The notes: generated by a model from the letters alone, not told the origin. Shown: positions 25,131-34,344, counted from the stretch's first letter. The stretch: 64,000 nucleotides of DNA from Halobacillus_B rhizosphaerae (GCF_046719735.1 NZ_JAUTWQ010000006.1:310001-374000), one strand, 5' to 3'. A program made the numbers and translations.

Positions 25131-26040
25131 TTTCAACACTCTCCAGCATGTTTACTAACCGTTTATTCATCGGCCAGGGACTCCATCCCAGTACTTCTTT
25201 CGCCCGGGAATTATCTAATTGAATAACCGGCTGCTCTACAGAAGCGTCTATAACTTTGCAATCTTTCATTAATGAAGCTATTCTTTGAGCTAATAAAAGT
25301 ATATTGCAAGGTTCGCCAGTCGAGATGTTCAAACACGTCCACCCACTTCCTCCATGCACCACAGCTTTCTGTACCGCCTCGATCACATCCTCTATATGCA
25401 AAACGTCAAGCGGCAGAGGCATCGAAAATTCCACCTTAATTTCTTTGCGCTTTACTGCTGCTTCACAGAGTTTATATACCATGCCGCTTTTTCGGCCTTC
25501 TCCATAAATACCAGGAAAGCGCAGACATGTGACTGCCAAATCCTGCTTAGACCCTGTCTTTAGCAGCTGCTCTGCACAATATTTGCTTACCGCGTAATGC
25601 TCAAGTGGTTCACATAGAGTTTCTTCCTGAATAACCTGGGTCTTTGGAAGTCCATAAACGGTTTGAGAGGAAGCATAAATTAAATGCTTCACTCCTGCAG
25701 CTAAACAGTACTCAAGCAGGTTAGCGGTGGAAATGGTATTGGCCATATACAGAGATGCAATGTCTTTATTGGCTGGTACGGGAGCTAGAGTTGGATTCGT
25801 TTGATTAGGCAGAAGATGAATATCTACCAAACCAGCAAAGTGCACAACCGTATCGGGATGATCCTTTCTTTGTTTTAATTGTTCCAAATGCTTTATGGAA
25901 GTTAAATCTAACTGAATATATTCTTTTTGATTTGAGTAACAATCAGAACGAAAAACAGGGAGGACTTCTCCGTATAACCCTTGCAATGCCTCCAACAGTT
26001 TCCTGCCGACGAACCCCCCTCCTCCAGTCAGCAGAATCAT
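25120..26040 (-). CDS. NAD-dependent epimerase/dehydratase (extended SDR)
   Basis: Sugar-nucleotide-modifying extended SDR of 306 residues. The Rossmann motif is LLTGGGGFVGRKLLEAL at the N terminus. The active site is YAVSKYCAEQLL (YxxxK) with the Ser/Thr in LIYASSQTVYG. The start overlaps the ATP-grasp stop by ATGA, and the end overlaps the phosphatase gene. It is the second member of the four-gene block (ATP-grasp, SDR, phosphatase, deacetylase) inserted between pseI and pseG. The substrate is unknown; epimerisation, 4,6-dehydration or keto reduction of a sugar nucleotide are all possible. Confidence 0.82.
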   Translation of the reverse strand: MILLTGGGGFVGRKLLEALQGLYGEVLPVFRSDCYSNQKEYIQLDLTSIKHLEQLKQRKDHPDTVVHFAGLVDIHLLPNQTNPTLAPVPANKDIASLYMANTISTANLLEYCLAAGVKHLIYASSQTVYGLPKTQVIQEETLCEPLEHYAVSKYCAEQLLKTGSKQDLAVTCLRFPGIYGEGRKSGMVYKLCEAAVKRKEIKVEFSMPLPLDVLHIEDVIEAVQKAVVHGGSGWTCLNISTGEPCNILLLAQRIASLMKDCKVIDASVEQPVIQLDNSRAKEVLGWSPWPMNKRLVNMLESVENEA

Positions 26041-27023
26041 TGCCCCTCACCGGTAAATTCCTTCATTCGCTTCAGAAATTTATCTTCCGTTATAAATTCA
26101 TCCAAGGTCTGCCGAAGCAAAACTACTCCTTCTTTCCAAGAAATGTTTTGGCTTGACCGTACACCTAATGCTCGATCTACTAAGTAATTCAATTCATCAA
26201 ACCCTGAAGCAATCGTTAAAGATACGCTGGTAGAAAAGCGAGGGTTAATTTCAAATACAAAAGGCACTCCTTGCTTATCTATACGGAGCTGCACATTGAA
26301 TGGCCCATCTGCCTGCAATTGCTCTTGAATCTTTATACACACTTTTTCAATCACACTGTTTTTTCGTGTAACCGCAAGCTGAGTAACTCCTCGTTTCTTA
26401 ATAATTTCTTTTGGAATGACCGCTTGGACCCTCCCGTCGCGCCAAACACAAACGGAAACAGTAAATTCCAAGCCATCAATGTATTCCTGAATAAGGATAT
26501 CCTTCGCAGACGGTAAGGTGCCTCTATAACTATTAAACTCGTCAATCGACTGGAAGACTTCCACTCCCCGGCTTCCTCTTCCAACTCTTGGCTTAGCTAT
26601 AATCGGAAACTTAAGGTCATGAGCACCTTCACTCGCAAGCTTCGTCCTCGGAAAAGGGATTCCCGCCTTTTCAAAGGCTTGCATTAATTTATATTTATCT
26701 AGACATAATTCTATGAACGTTTTGTCCGGAACCAATACAGCCAGTGATTCACTCCCCAACGCAGCAGAAGCTGGAAGTTCTTCATCAACTAAAGGAATAA
26801 GTACATCTACTTTTTCCTGCTGACAAAGCTCCGCCAGCTTCTTTGAAAATTCTGGAGAGTCTCCTTGAGGGAGCTTAAACCCTTGATCGGCCGTATAAAG
26901 TCCCACAGCATGAGGATCCATATCCCCAGCCAGTACTCGATAGCCCTTACTCTTCAAGATTCTAATTAATCCCGGAACCGCCGCCCCTCCAGCACCGGTC
27001 AAAAACACGGTCTTATGACTCAT
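26037..27023 (-). CDS. ATP-grasp ligase, carbamoyl-phosphate-synthase-like
   Basis: About 328 residues. ATP-grasp enzymes join a carboxylate to an amine or thiol through an acyl phosphate. The N-terminal Rossmann-like part begins VFLTGAGGAAVPGLIRIL. The ATP-binding core has FPIIAKPRVGRGSRGVEVF, IQEYIDGLEFTVSV and FVFEINPRFSTSVSLTIASG (metal-binding E-x-N). The ATG at 27021-27023 (MSHKTVFLTG) is preceded by GGGAGG within the end of pseI; in-frame sequence upstream belongs to the pseI reading region. Proteins of this type recur in polysaccharide clusters with unknown ligands. It may attach an amino acid or carboxylate to the nonulosonic acid; this is inference. Confidence 0.82.
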   Translation of the reverse strand: MSHKTVFLTGAGGAAVPGLIRILKSKGYRVLAGDMDPHAVGLYTADQGFKLPQGDSPEFSKKLAELCQQEKVDVLIPLVDEELPASAALGSESLAVLVPDKTFIELCLDKYKLMQAFEKAGIPFPRTKLASEGAHDLKFPIIAKPRVGRGSRGVEVFQSIDEFNSYRGTLPSAKDILIQEYIDGLEFTVSVCVWRDGRVQAVIPKEIIKKRGVTQLAVTRKNSVIEKVCIKIQEQLQADGPFNVQLRIDKQGVPFVFEINPRFSTSVSLTIASGFDELNYLVDRALGVRSSQNISWKEGVVLLRQTLDEFITEDKFLKRMKEFTGEGQ

Positions 27024-28063
27024 TTTAAATCCTCCCATGTAATCCAGTGATCGGCCTTTACGGTTTGGGTCAATACCATACCTTTGACCTCTTCCATGAA
27101 TCGCGGGGAAATTCCATAACCCGGACGTTTGATGCACAAATCCGCCTTAGTCAGCCTTTCTCCTGCTTGAAGGTCCCTAGTTGTGTGAAGACTTCTTCTC
27201 CCCTTCCAATACATTTCCTCTTCCTCTTTCCTCGGCCCGTTCTTTACTCCGTCTCCTAAAGCTTTCCCCACCTCTCGTATGTCCGTTATCATCGTTTTCA
27301 TCTCTTCCGGTTCAACCGCAAATGGATGATCCGGTCCAGAAAGCGTTCTATCCAGTGTGAAATGCTTTTCGATTACACATGCCCCTAATGCCGCTGCGGC
27401 TATGGAAACATGGGTCCCCAGCGTATGATCCGAGTACCCGACAGGAACTTGAAAGGTATCTTGTAAGGTTTTCATAGCTGTTAAGTTCGATAACTCAACA
27501 GGGGCAGGATAGAGCGATGTGCATTGTAATAAAATAATTTTGTCGTTCCCTTCTTTCCTGCAACGATTAACCGCCCATTGAATGTCTCCATAATCCGCCA
27601 TGCCCGTTGATAAAATCATCGGCTTTTGGAAAGAGGCCATCCGGGCGATTAAATCACCGTCCGTTAAATCAAAGGAAGCCACTTTGAATGCTTTCATATC
27701 CAATTGACCTAACAGATCAACCGCCTCCTTGTCGCAAGGAGAAGATAAAAATGTGACACCGTGCTTCGCTGCATACGCCATTAACACCGTATGCCAATCC
27801 CTGTTTATCTCGAGAGAGCGAATCAGTTCATAGGTTCCTCGTTTGTTATGATCTAAATAGGAAAAACCCGGGGTATACTTAGAATAATGACGATCTGCTT
27901 TAAACGTCTGGAATTTAACAGCATCTGCTCCTGCAGCTGCTGCAGAAGCAATCAGCTGCTTTGCCTGTGCCAAATTCCCATCGTGGTTTGATCCAATTTC
28001 CGCAATAATATAAGGGCGGACAGCGTCTACTGCCCTCCCATTAATCGTTATGGCCTCCCCCAT
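27020..28063 (-). CDS. pseI: Pseudaminic acid synthase-like (NeuB family, PseI)
   Basis: Condenses the 6-deoxy-2,4-diacetamido hexose with phosphoenolpyruvate to give the nine-carbon nonulosonic acid. 347 residues: NeuB TIM barrel (about 15-260) with YIIAEIGSNHDGNLAQAKQL, DAVKFQTFKADRHYS, STGMADYGDI, CTSLYPAP, GYSDHTLG and VIEKHFTLDRTLSGPDHPF, then a C-terminal antifreeze-like SAF domain (about 285-347: RRSLHTTRDLQAGE). GPDHPFAV and the PseB/C/G/H neighbours favour PseI over sialic or legionaminic acid synthase. A GGGGGGA site lies before the ATG. Confidence 0.92.
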   Translation of the reverse strand: MGEAITINGRAVDAVRPYIIAEIGSNHDGNLAQAKQLIASAAAAGADAVKFQTFKADRHYSKYTPGFSYLDHNKRGTYELIRSLEINRDWHTVLMAYAAKHGVTFLSSPCDKEAVDLLGQLDMKAFKVASFDLTDGDLIARMASFQKPMILSTGMADYGDIQWAVNRCRKEGNDKIILLQCTSLYPAPVELSNLTAMKTLQDTFQVPVGYSDHTLGTHVSIAAAALGACVIEKHFTLDRTLSGPDHPFAVEPEEMKTMITDIREVGKALGDGVKNGPRKEEEEMYWKGRRSLHTTRDLQAGERLTKADLCIKRPGYGISPRFMEEVKGMVLTQTVKADHWITWEDLK

Positions 28064-28088
28064 AGTTATCCCCCCTAAGTACGACCAG

Positions 28089-29288
28089 TTACGAGTGAAC
28101 AGAGTAATGAGAAAGGATGCTTTTAGTCACGCTTATCACGTCTTCAGCGTCTTGTTTGGTCATGGAAGGATGTAAAGGAAGCGTAATGATTTCTTCATAG
28201 AGCTTTTCCGCAGCTGGGCACAGACCTTTCTGAAATCCTAATTTTTTATAGAATGGATGATAGTACACAGGGATATAATGAACATTCACTCCAATATTAG
28301 CTTTCAGAAACGATTCAAATATTTTTTTCCTGCCTACTTTCAATTGATCTAAGTTCAAGCGAATGACATACAGGTGCCAGCTCGAATCACTTAGCTGATC
28401 TTGAAAAGGAATAGTCAACTCCTTCAAGTCTTTAAATGCTTCATTATACATCTGCACATACTTTTTCCTTCGCTGAATAAAGCCGCTTAATTTAGTTAAT
28501 TGACTTTCCCCGAGAGCAGCCTGTATATCCGTCATCCGGTAGTTAAAACCAAGAAACTCCATTTCGTAATACCAGGGTCCGTGATTTTCTACTAGATCCT
28601 GAGGGTTGCGGCTGATCCCATGAGTTCTGAACTTAAGCAGGCTATCCCGATACTGAGGATTATTGGTCGTGATCATACCGCCTTCTCCAGTAGTGATATG
28701 TTTCACCGGATGGAAACTGAACATGGTCATATCATTGAGACCCCCGACCGCTTTCCCATTATAGAAAGCTCCTAATGCATGAGCCGCATCTTCAATCACC
28801 ACTAGGTTATGTTCTTGAGCGATTTTATGAATAGCTTTCATATTTGCTGGCTGACCAGTAAAGTGTACGGGTATAATGGCTTTTGTTTTAGAGGTGATGA
28901 GAGAGGATATAGAGGCAGGTGAGATATTGTAAGTATCGGGATCTATGTCGGCAAACACTGGGCAGGCTTTTTGATATAGAATGCAGTTAGCCGTTGCGGC
29001 GAAAGTCATAGGCGTGGTGATCACTTCGTCTCCTTCCTCAATACCCGCAGCAAAGCAGGCAGCATGCAATGCCGCCGTCCCACTTGAAAACGCAACAGCA
29101 TACTTTGCTCCTGTGTATTGAGCAACAGCGGCTTCAAATTTCCCCACCATCGGCCCTGTAGTCAGAAATTCACTATTCAAGACTTTCTCAACAGCCTGGC
29201 AATCCTGTTCGTCAATCCATTGTCTTCCATATGGGAGTAACGAGGACCTTACTCGATAGAATTCTTCATCGTTTTGATTGATGTTCAT
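28089..29288 (-). CDS. pseC: PseC-like sugar aminotransferase (DegT/DnrJ/EryC1)
   Basis: PLP-dependent transamination at C-4 of the UDP-4-keto sugar made by PseB. About 399 residues. The N terminus YGRQWIDEQDCQAVEKVL is typical of PseC. FSSGTAALHAACFAAG binds PLP phosphate, and VIEDAAHALGAFYNGKAVGG and FSFHPVKHITTGEGGMITT (Lys of the internal aldimine in HPVKHITTGEGG) follow. The ATG at 29286-29288 has GGAGGAG five bases upstream. The 13-bp gap to the SDR upstream and 25-bp gap to pseI indicate one operon. Confidence 0.92.
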   Translation of the reverse strand: MNINQNDEEFYRVRSSLLPYGRQWIDEQDCQAVEKVLNSEFLTTGPMVGKFEAAVAQYTGAKYAVAFSSGTAALHAACFAAGIEEGDEVITTPMTFAATANCILYQKACPVFADIDPDTYNISPASISSLITSKTKAIIPVHFTGQPANMKAIHKIAQEHNLVVIEDAAHALGAFYNGKAVGGLNDMTMFSFHPVKHITTGEGGMITTNNPQYRDSLLKFRTHGISRNPQDLVENHGPWYYEMEFLGFNYRMTDIQAALGESQLTKLSGFIQRRKKYVQMYNEAFKDLKELTIPFQDQLSDSSWHLYVIRLNLDQLKVGRKKIFESFLKANIGVNVHYIPVYYHPFYKKLGFQKGLCPAAEKLYEEIITLPLHPSMTKQDAEDVISVTKSILSHYSVHS

Positions 29289-29301
29289 ATTCACTCCTCC
29301 G

Positions 29302-30246
29302 CTAGATTAAATCCGTCGATTTGATCCATTCTTCCGTTTTTCGGATCCCTTCTTCCAAGCTGACTTGTGGTTTCCAGCCTAATAATTTCTCTGCTTTTTC
29401 ATGATTGCACAATAATTTAGCAATCTCACTTTGAGGGTGTATATGTTTCACGTGCTGAATTTTGCCTTCATCTTTACAGATGAGAAAAGCTAAATCGTTA
29501 ACGGAAACGTCTTTCCCTAGACCAGCATTAACGATCTCCCCATTCACGGTGTCTTCATAACCGCTTGTCACTACAAATCTGGCGCAATCTTCTACATACA
29601 AAAGATCTCTCGTTTGTTTTCCATCACCGTAAATCTGCAGAGGAATACCTTCGAGGTTATTCTTGATAAAAATGGCTACTACTCCGCCTTCTCCTCCTGT
29701 TTTCTGGAAAGGGCCATAGGTATTAAATGGGCGAATAACTACAGCTGGAAGGTCATAGGCATAATAATAAGACAAGACCAAATTCTCTGCGGCAATTTTT
29801 GAAGCCGCATAAGGAGACGCGGGTTTGATCGGATCCGTTTCTTTAATTCCCAATGGAGTCGAAGCTTGATCATAAACCATGCAAGTACTCATAAATACAA
29901 TCTTCACCTGGTGTTGTTTACATTGTTCCAGAATATTAAATGTGCCAATCGTATCATTGTCGAACGTAGTCTTAGGATCATCAATACTATCCTGAACGTT
30001 GATGCTCGCCCCAAGGTGATAACAGACAGAAAAATGGTTTGAAAATACCTGCGCTAATAAACCATTGTCTTTAATGTCCCCTTTTATAAAAGCTGCAAAA
30101 TTCTTATGAGTTCTAAACGCTGACAAATTCTCTTCTCTGCCATTAGACAGATCATCCAAAACCCACACATGATGTCCATCGTCTAGTAGCTTCTTTACTA
30201 CCCACCGGCCGATAAATCCCGCTCCTCCGGTAACTAATACATTCAT
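29302..30246 (-). CDS. NAD-dependent epimerase (extended SDR, UDP-hexose 4-epimerase-like)
   Basis: About 314 residues. The Rossmann motif is VLVTGGAGFIGRWVVKKL; the active site has MSTCMVY and SPYAASKIAAENLVL (YxxxK); VVIRPFNTYGPFQ and IYGDGKQTRDLLYVEDCARF are typical of UDP-glucose 4-epimerase-like enzymes. The ATG at 30244-30246 follows AGGGAGG. It is wedged between pseB and pseC with short gaps. The core pathway needs no epimerase here, so it may make a second sugar or a variant nonulosonic acid precursor. Confidence 0.85.
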   Translation of the reverse strand: MNVLVTGGAGFIGRWVVKKLLDDGHHVWVLDDLSNGREENLSAFRTHKNFAAFIKGDIKDNGLLAQVFSNHFSVCYHLGASINVQDSIDDPKTTFDNDTIGTFNILEQCKQHQVKIVFMSTCMVYDQASTPLGIKETDPIKPASPYAASKIAAENLVLSYYYAYDLPAVVIRPFNTYGPFQKTGGEGGVVAIFIKNNLEGIPLQIYGDGKQTRDLLYVEDCARFVVTSGYEDTVNGEIVNAGLGKDVSVNDLAFLICKDEGKIQHVKHIHPQSEIAKLLCNHEKAEKLLGWKPQVSLEEGIRKTEEWIKSTDLI

Positions 30247-30265
30247 TCCGTTTCCTCCCTTCAAG

Positions 30266-31270
30266 CTAAATAAGCTTTTCTTTAATAATTCTAGTCCTTA
30301 AATCTTCTAAGGTCATAGGAGACTGGTCGTCGGAACGGTATGTTCCTTTAGTCACGGGTTTCGCTCCATTATAATCTGCCAAATTTGCAGGGGATGCCGG
30401 TATCACAAACATATCGGGTAATTCAAGCGCGGTTAGCGATTCATCTTCGGTCATTAATTCTTCATACATTTTCTCCCCAGGTCTTAACCCTATTTCCTCA
30501 ATTCCTACGGAGTCACATTTAATATCATATTTGTTACAGGTTTCTTCTATGACTACTTTGGCCAAATCCTGTAAATTAACGACAGGCATTTTTAATACAA
30601 ATACTTCTCCTCCCGTTGAATACTGTAAGGCTTTCATCGTAAGATTTGTGGCTTCTTCCAGGGTCATCATAAAGCGACTCATCTTCAAATCTGTGACAGT
30701 AATTTTCTTATGTTCCCTTATTTGCCTGGTGAACAAAGGAATAACAGATCCTCGCGAGCCCATTACGTTCCCAAATCGTACACTTGAAAACGTTGTAGAG
30801 TGACTTCCCTCAATCGTTTGCGCGGATGCAATCAGCCTTTCAGCGGCTAACTTAGTTGCACCGTACGTATTAGTCGGGGAAATGGCTTTATCCGTGCTTG
30901 TAAAGACGACCTTTTTCACCTTCCTAGCTATGGCTGCATGAATCACATTATAAGTGCCTTTAATATTGGTCAGGACAGCTTCGTATGGGTTAAATTCACA
31001 TGATGGAACATGTTTCATAGCGGCTGCGTGGAAGACATAATCGATTCCATCCATAACCTGAAACACTCGTGCTTCATCCCTTACGTCGCCAAGGCAGTAC
31101 TGAATATCCTGATCGTTTCCCATTTCATTCTGCAAAAGGTATTGCTTATATTCATCACGGCTGAACACTCGCACGAACTTAGGATCTTGGAGCAGAATCG
31201 CCTTCAATAGACTCTTCCCAATCGTTCCAGTTCCGCCAATAATCAGTACTCTTTTATTCTTAAAATACAT
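30266..31270 (-). CDS. pseB: PseB-like UDP-GlcNAc 4,6-dehydratase
   Basis: First step of the pathway: dehydration of UDP-GlcNAc with C-5 inversion. 334-residue soluble short form with no membrane domain, unlike CapD/FlaA1-long proteins. TGTIGKSLLKAIL (NADP loop), HAAAMKHVPSCEFNPYEAV, TSTDKAISPTNTYGATKLAA (Asp-Lys...Tyr active site) and GNVMGSRGSVIPLFTRQI fit PseB. The ATG follows GGAGGAGAAG. Downstream genes follow with short gaps. Inverting (PseB) versus retaining activity cannot be told by eye; the cluster supports PseB. Confidence 0.9.
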   Translation of the reverse strand: MYFKNKRVLIIGGTGTIGKSLLKAILLQDPKFVRVFSRDEYKQYLLQNEMGNDQDIQYCLGDVRDEARVFQVMDGIDYVFHAAAMKHVPSCEFNPYEAVLTNIKGTYNVIHAAIARKVKKVVFTSTDKAISPTNTYGATKLAAERLIASAQTIEGSHSTTFSSVRFGNVMGSRGSVIPLFTRQIREHKKITVTDLKMSRFMMTLEEATNLTMKALQYSTGGEVFVLKMPVVNLQDLAKVVIEETCNKYDIKCDSVGIEEIGLRPGEKMYEELMTEDESLTALELPDMFVIPASPANLADYNGAKPVTKGTYRSDDQSPMTLEDLRTRIIKEKLI

Positions 31271-31289
31271 TCTTCTCCTCCTTTCTATG

Positions 31290-32681
31290 TCATCCTTCTA
31301 AAGTGATTTCAAAGAACTTATCGTACAATTGCCGAACTAGGATCCGCTTGCCTTTTCTTTCTATCCTATTAATCCTTGTAAGGAAGCTGTTTATCTCCTT
31401 AACGGTTAAACTGGGAAATTTCTGCATAACAATGGGATTGGTCTTATATATCCGTTTATTATTTTCTCTCTTCAATTTGCTGAGCAGTTGAGCATTCATT
31501 TCAATATGATCGGGACTCGCCTTAGGTGCAGGAATTTTATTTAATAAATGAAGAATATTTTCATGGGCAAACCGATCCTGAACCCCCGCATTATATCCCT
31601 TAAGCAGTTGCAGCTTTCTTTGTTCATTAAATTTGTTGCTGTTGAAATCATATTGATTTAGGTCATGATCAATAAACTGAAAGATATCTTTTACTTTAGC
31701 TACTTTAATACTAAGCTCGTTTGGCAGGTCATATTTCCTTTCTTTCAACGGAACATAGGAAATGACTGGTTTCTCCAGCAGAAAGGCTTCAGCTCCAGTC
31801 GTACAGCCATTATGAATGACTAGCTTAGAAGCAAGAATCCAGTTAATCACGTTTCCTTCGTGGACCACGGAAACATTGTTACATTCTTTCAAATCTTGCT
31901 CGTACACACTGAATACTTCGCTTGGATGAGGTCTGATTACGAAATGAAGATGAGGATACCTTTGACTGCACGCTTTGATCATTACGATAAATTGCTTATA
32001 AAGCTGTAAGATTTCTCTTGGACCATACTTCCCTAGATGTCTCTCTAATTGGGAAAGGATTTTTACATTCACCTTGCCCTTTTCATTCACGGTCTTTGTA
32101 TAGGCAGGAAACCTGGTATTAATTAGAACAAAGTCTCCATAACGTTCTTTGATGGCTTCCGCTCCAATATTAAATAAGCTGCGATATTTCGTTTGCAGTA
32201 AATCAAAACGGGGATTGCCCGTGATCACACATTTATGGGCTTCACCAGGATACTGACTAATAATAATATTTTTCTGTACTTCTCCCCAGCAGCACTCATA
32301 GTCAAGAAGATTAAAGCTCTTCTGGTCAAGACTCTTCTGAATATAAATCTCTTTCTCCGTTAGCGGAAACCCTTCTTCGTGTAAATTCAGCAACTTATGT
32401 CCGTACTTCTTAGCCTGTTGGAAACGGCGTAATTTATCGTTCTCGATGTAGCCCTTATCAAGAAAAATCCCGGGCGGTAAACATTCAAGTGCCTCTTCCA
32501 TCATCCCTGATAAACCCAAAACGACCCTGTAATTATGGTGCACTGCGTAATAGGCGAGCAATAACTTTGCATCAAGCTCTCTTACTTTCGTTTCTATGGG
32601 TAAGTAAAGCCATGGTTTATGATCGATCTCATCTGTCATCTTATTTTTCAGCCTTTCTTTCATCCTTTTAAAAAACTTCAT
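31290..32681 (-). CDS. Surface-carbohydrate biosynthesis protein, GT-B/CDP-glycerol-transferase-like (paralogue 1)
   Basis: About 463 residues with no signal peptide. The opening WLYLPIETKVRELDAKLLLA marks a family found with nonulosonic acid clusters. YRVVLGLSGMMEEAL, FVLINTRFPAYTK, FVIRPHPSEVFSVYE (an RPHP motif as in teichoic acid glycerophosphotransferases) and VIHNGCTTGAEAFLLEKPVI follow. It is a good candidate for the transferase that moves the nonulosonic acid onto flagellin or a polymer. It shares most of its length with the gene at 32886-34160. It starts the Pse operon, since a minus-strand terminator lies just upstream. The ribosome site is weak; GTG nine bases earlier is possible. 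Confidence 0.78.
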   Translation of the reverse strand: MKFFKRMKERLKNKMTDEIDHKPWLYLPIETKVRELDAKLLLAYYAVHHNYRVVLGLSGMMEEALECLPPGIFLDKGYIENDKLRRFQQAKKYGHKLLNLHEEGFPLTEKEIYIQKSLDQKSFNLLDYECCWGEVQKNIIISQYPGEAHKCVITGNPRFDLLQTKYRSLFNIGAEAIKERYGDFVLINTRFPAYTKTVNEKGKVNVKILSQLERHLGKYGPREILQLYKQFIVMIKACSQRYPHLHFVIRPHPSEVFSVYEQDLKECNNVSVVHEGNVINWILASKLVIHNGCTTGAEAFLLEKPVISYVPLKERKYDLPNELSIKVAKVKDIFQFIDHDLNQYDFNSNKFNEQRKLQLLKGYNAGVQDRFAHENILHLLNKIPAPKASPDHIEMNAQLLSKLKRENNKRIYKTNPIVMQKFPSLTVKEINSFLTRINRIERKGKRILVRQLYDKFFEITLEG

Positions 32682-32802
32682 ACCTATCACTCAATCTTTT
32701 TTAATCTACTAATTATATATATGTGGTTTAGCTTATGCGGTGTTAGGTGTAAAGCGGAGTATACACTTATCCTATGGCACTCTTGTAAGATTTAAAGACA
32801 GC

Positions 32803-32852
32803 AAAAACCCCCTGAATCCCACAAAAGAGGGTCTGTGCATTCAAGGGGGTTC
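32803..32852 (-). terminator. Intrinsic terminator separating the two surface-carbohydrate genes
   Basis: On the minus strand AACCCCCTTGAAT pairs with ATTCAGGGGGTT (one bulged base) and runs into TTTTT. It follows the gene at 32886 and implies a separate promoter for the Pse operon. Confidence 0.8.
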
Positions 32853-32885
32853 TTCATTTGCACAATCAGGTTTTTCTATGGCAAA

Positions 32886-34160
32886 TCAGTCGATGCGTTC
32901 GATTTTAAAAAGATTATCACCTAATTGTTCTATTGTGAGATGACTAATGTTGCGCTCCAATTTATCCATTTTTTTATAAAAAGCCCAAATCTCCTTCCTG
33001 TAGAGCGATGGAAATACATATTTTAACTTTGCATTGAAGCGGACTTTCATAGGCTGTTTAGGAGAAGAATCCCCTGCTGCATCTACGGGCAGCTTATTCA
33101 TTAATTTGAGGATTTTATTATACGTGAACGTTTCTTTTAACACGGGAGAATAATGATCTAATAATTGTCTATTCTCGGGAGCGTATTGTTCCTCACTCAC
33201 TCGTGTAAAGTCACCATTTATTATAATCTTATCCAATATTGAATGAACTTCTGCGATGGTGCTTGCTTTTATTCCTAATTGATTAGCAAGTTCTACATCA
33301 AACTCCTTCGAAACAATAGGCAAATAAGAGATGGTAGATTTACCAAGGAGAAATGCTTCAATACTCGAGGTACAGCCATTATGAATCACCACTTTAGCTG
33401 CTGCCAGCCAATTAATAATATTTCCTTGATGGAGCACATGGACCTTTGGATACGAAGTGAATTCCTTTTGATAACTCTTACTATTTTCCCCAGGGTGGGG
33501 ACGGATCACGATGTTCACATCTGGATACCGAACCGCCATAGTATGAATCAGCTGAAGAAAACTTTCGTACAGCTTCTTCATATAAACCGTAACTGCATCC
33601 GTGTTTTCCTTTTTGCCCTTCATATAGTTGTAGCTTGTGAATCTTGTATTAATTAAGATAAAAGTACCAAACTTCCCTTTTAACCGATTCACTTCTTCTT
33701 TAAAAAGGTACTGAAATTTGGGCTTAAGCAAGTCCAGTCTTGGACTGCCTGTCACATAACACATGTTCTTTCTGTTAGGACGTTTCTGAATAATTATATC
33801 TTTCTGATAGTCCCCCCAGCAGTATTCCTGGCTGACAAGCTCCAACATGTCAGCCTTCATCCTGTCGCGCATATACTTCTTCTGATCCGAAACCAGAAAA
33901 CCCTCTTCATCAAGCTCCACTATTTTATGGCCGGCTGCATGGGCATTGGTAATTACTCTCTGCCGGTATCCATGTGTATAACCTTTAGAAAAGAAAATCC
34001 CTTTGGGCAGCGTATTGGCGGCCAGTTCGACCATTTGATGTTCCCCTAAGACAACTCGATAACCTTCTCTCAGAGCATAATAGCTTAATAGAAGTTTCGC
34101 ATCTAATTCTCTTACTTTTACTTCAATGGGCAGATACAGCCACTTTTTCTTATTATTCAT
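32886..34160 (-). CDS. Surface-carbohydrate biosynthesis protein, GT-B/CDP-glycerol-transferase-like (paralogue 2)
   Basis: About 424 residues, clearly paralogous to the protein at 31290-32681: WLYLPIEVKVRELDAKLLLS, YRVVLGEHQMVELAA, EEGFLVSDQKKYM, CWGDYQKDIIIQ, FILINTRFTSYN, VIRPHPGENSKSYQKE and VIHNGCTSSIEAFLLGKSTI all have counterparts there. It is flanked by minus-strand terminators on both sides and so forms its own unit. ATG at 34160 follows GGGGGGA closely; the ATG four codons upstream is the alternative. Likely a glycosyl- or glycosylphosphate-transferase with its own acceptor or donor; not shown by sequence. Confidence 0.76.
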   Translation of the reverse strand: MNNKKKWLYLPIEVKVRELDAKLLLSYYALREGYRVVLGEHQMVELAANTLPKGIFFSKGYTHGYRQRVITNAHAAGHKIVELDEEGFLVSDQKKYMRDRMKADMLELVSQEYCWGDYQKDIIIQKRPNRKNMCYVTGSPRLDLLKPKFQYLFKEEVNRLKGKFGTFILINTRFTSYNYMKGKKENTDAVTVYMKKLYESFLQLIHTMAVRYPDVNIVIRPHPGENSKSYQKEFTSYPKVHVLHQGNIINWLAAAKVVIHNGCTSSIEAFLLGKSTISYLPIVSKEFDVELANQLGIKASTIAEVHSILDKIIINGDFTRVSEEQYAPENRQLLDHYSPVLKETFTYNKILKLMNKLPVDAAGDSSPKQPMKVRFNAKLKYVFPSLYRKEIWAFYKKMDKLERNISHLTIEQLGDNLFKIERID

Positions 34161-34285
34161 GCTTCCCCCCATTCCTGCCTGTTCACATGTTGAACGCTGT
34201 GCATGAGAATGGCACTAAATCGAATGCAGTCATCTTTTTAATTTATGATCTTTCCTTACTAATATTCCAATCCAATCAATCATGT

Positions 34286-34319
34286 AAAAACCCGAACCAT
34301 TAATGACTGGTTCGGGTTG
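34286..34319 (-). terminator. Intrinsic terminator of the nucleotidyltransferase gene
   Basis: On the minus strand AACCCGAACCA pairs with TGGTTCGGGTT (8-base loop) followed by TTTTT. CCCGAAC-core group. Confidence 0.85.
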
Positions 34320-34344
34320 GCTGATGAGTCCTATTATATTGTTT

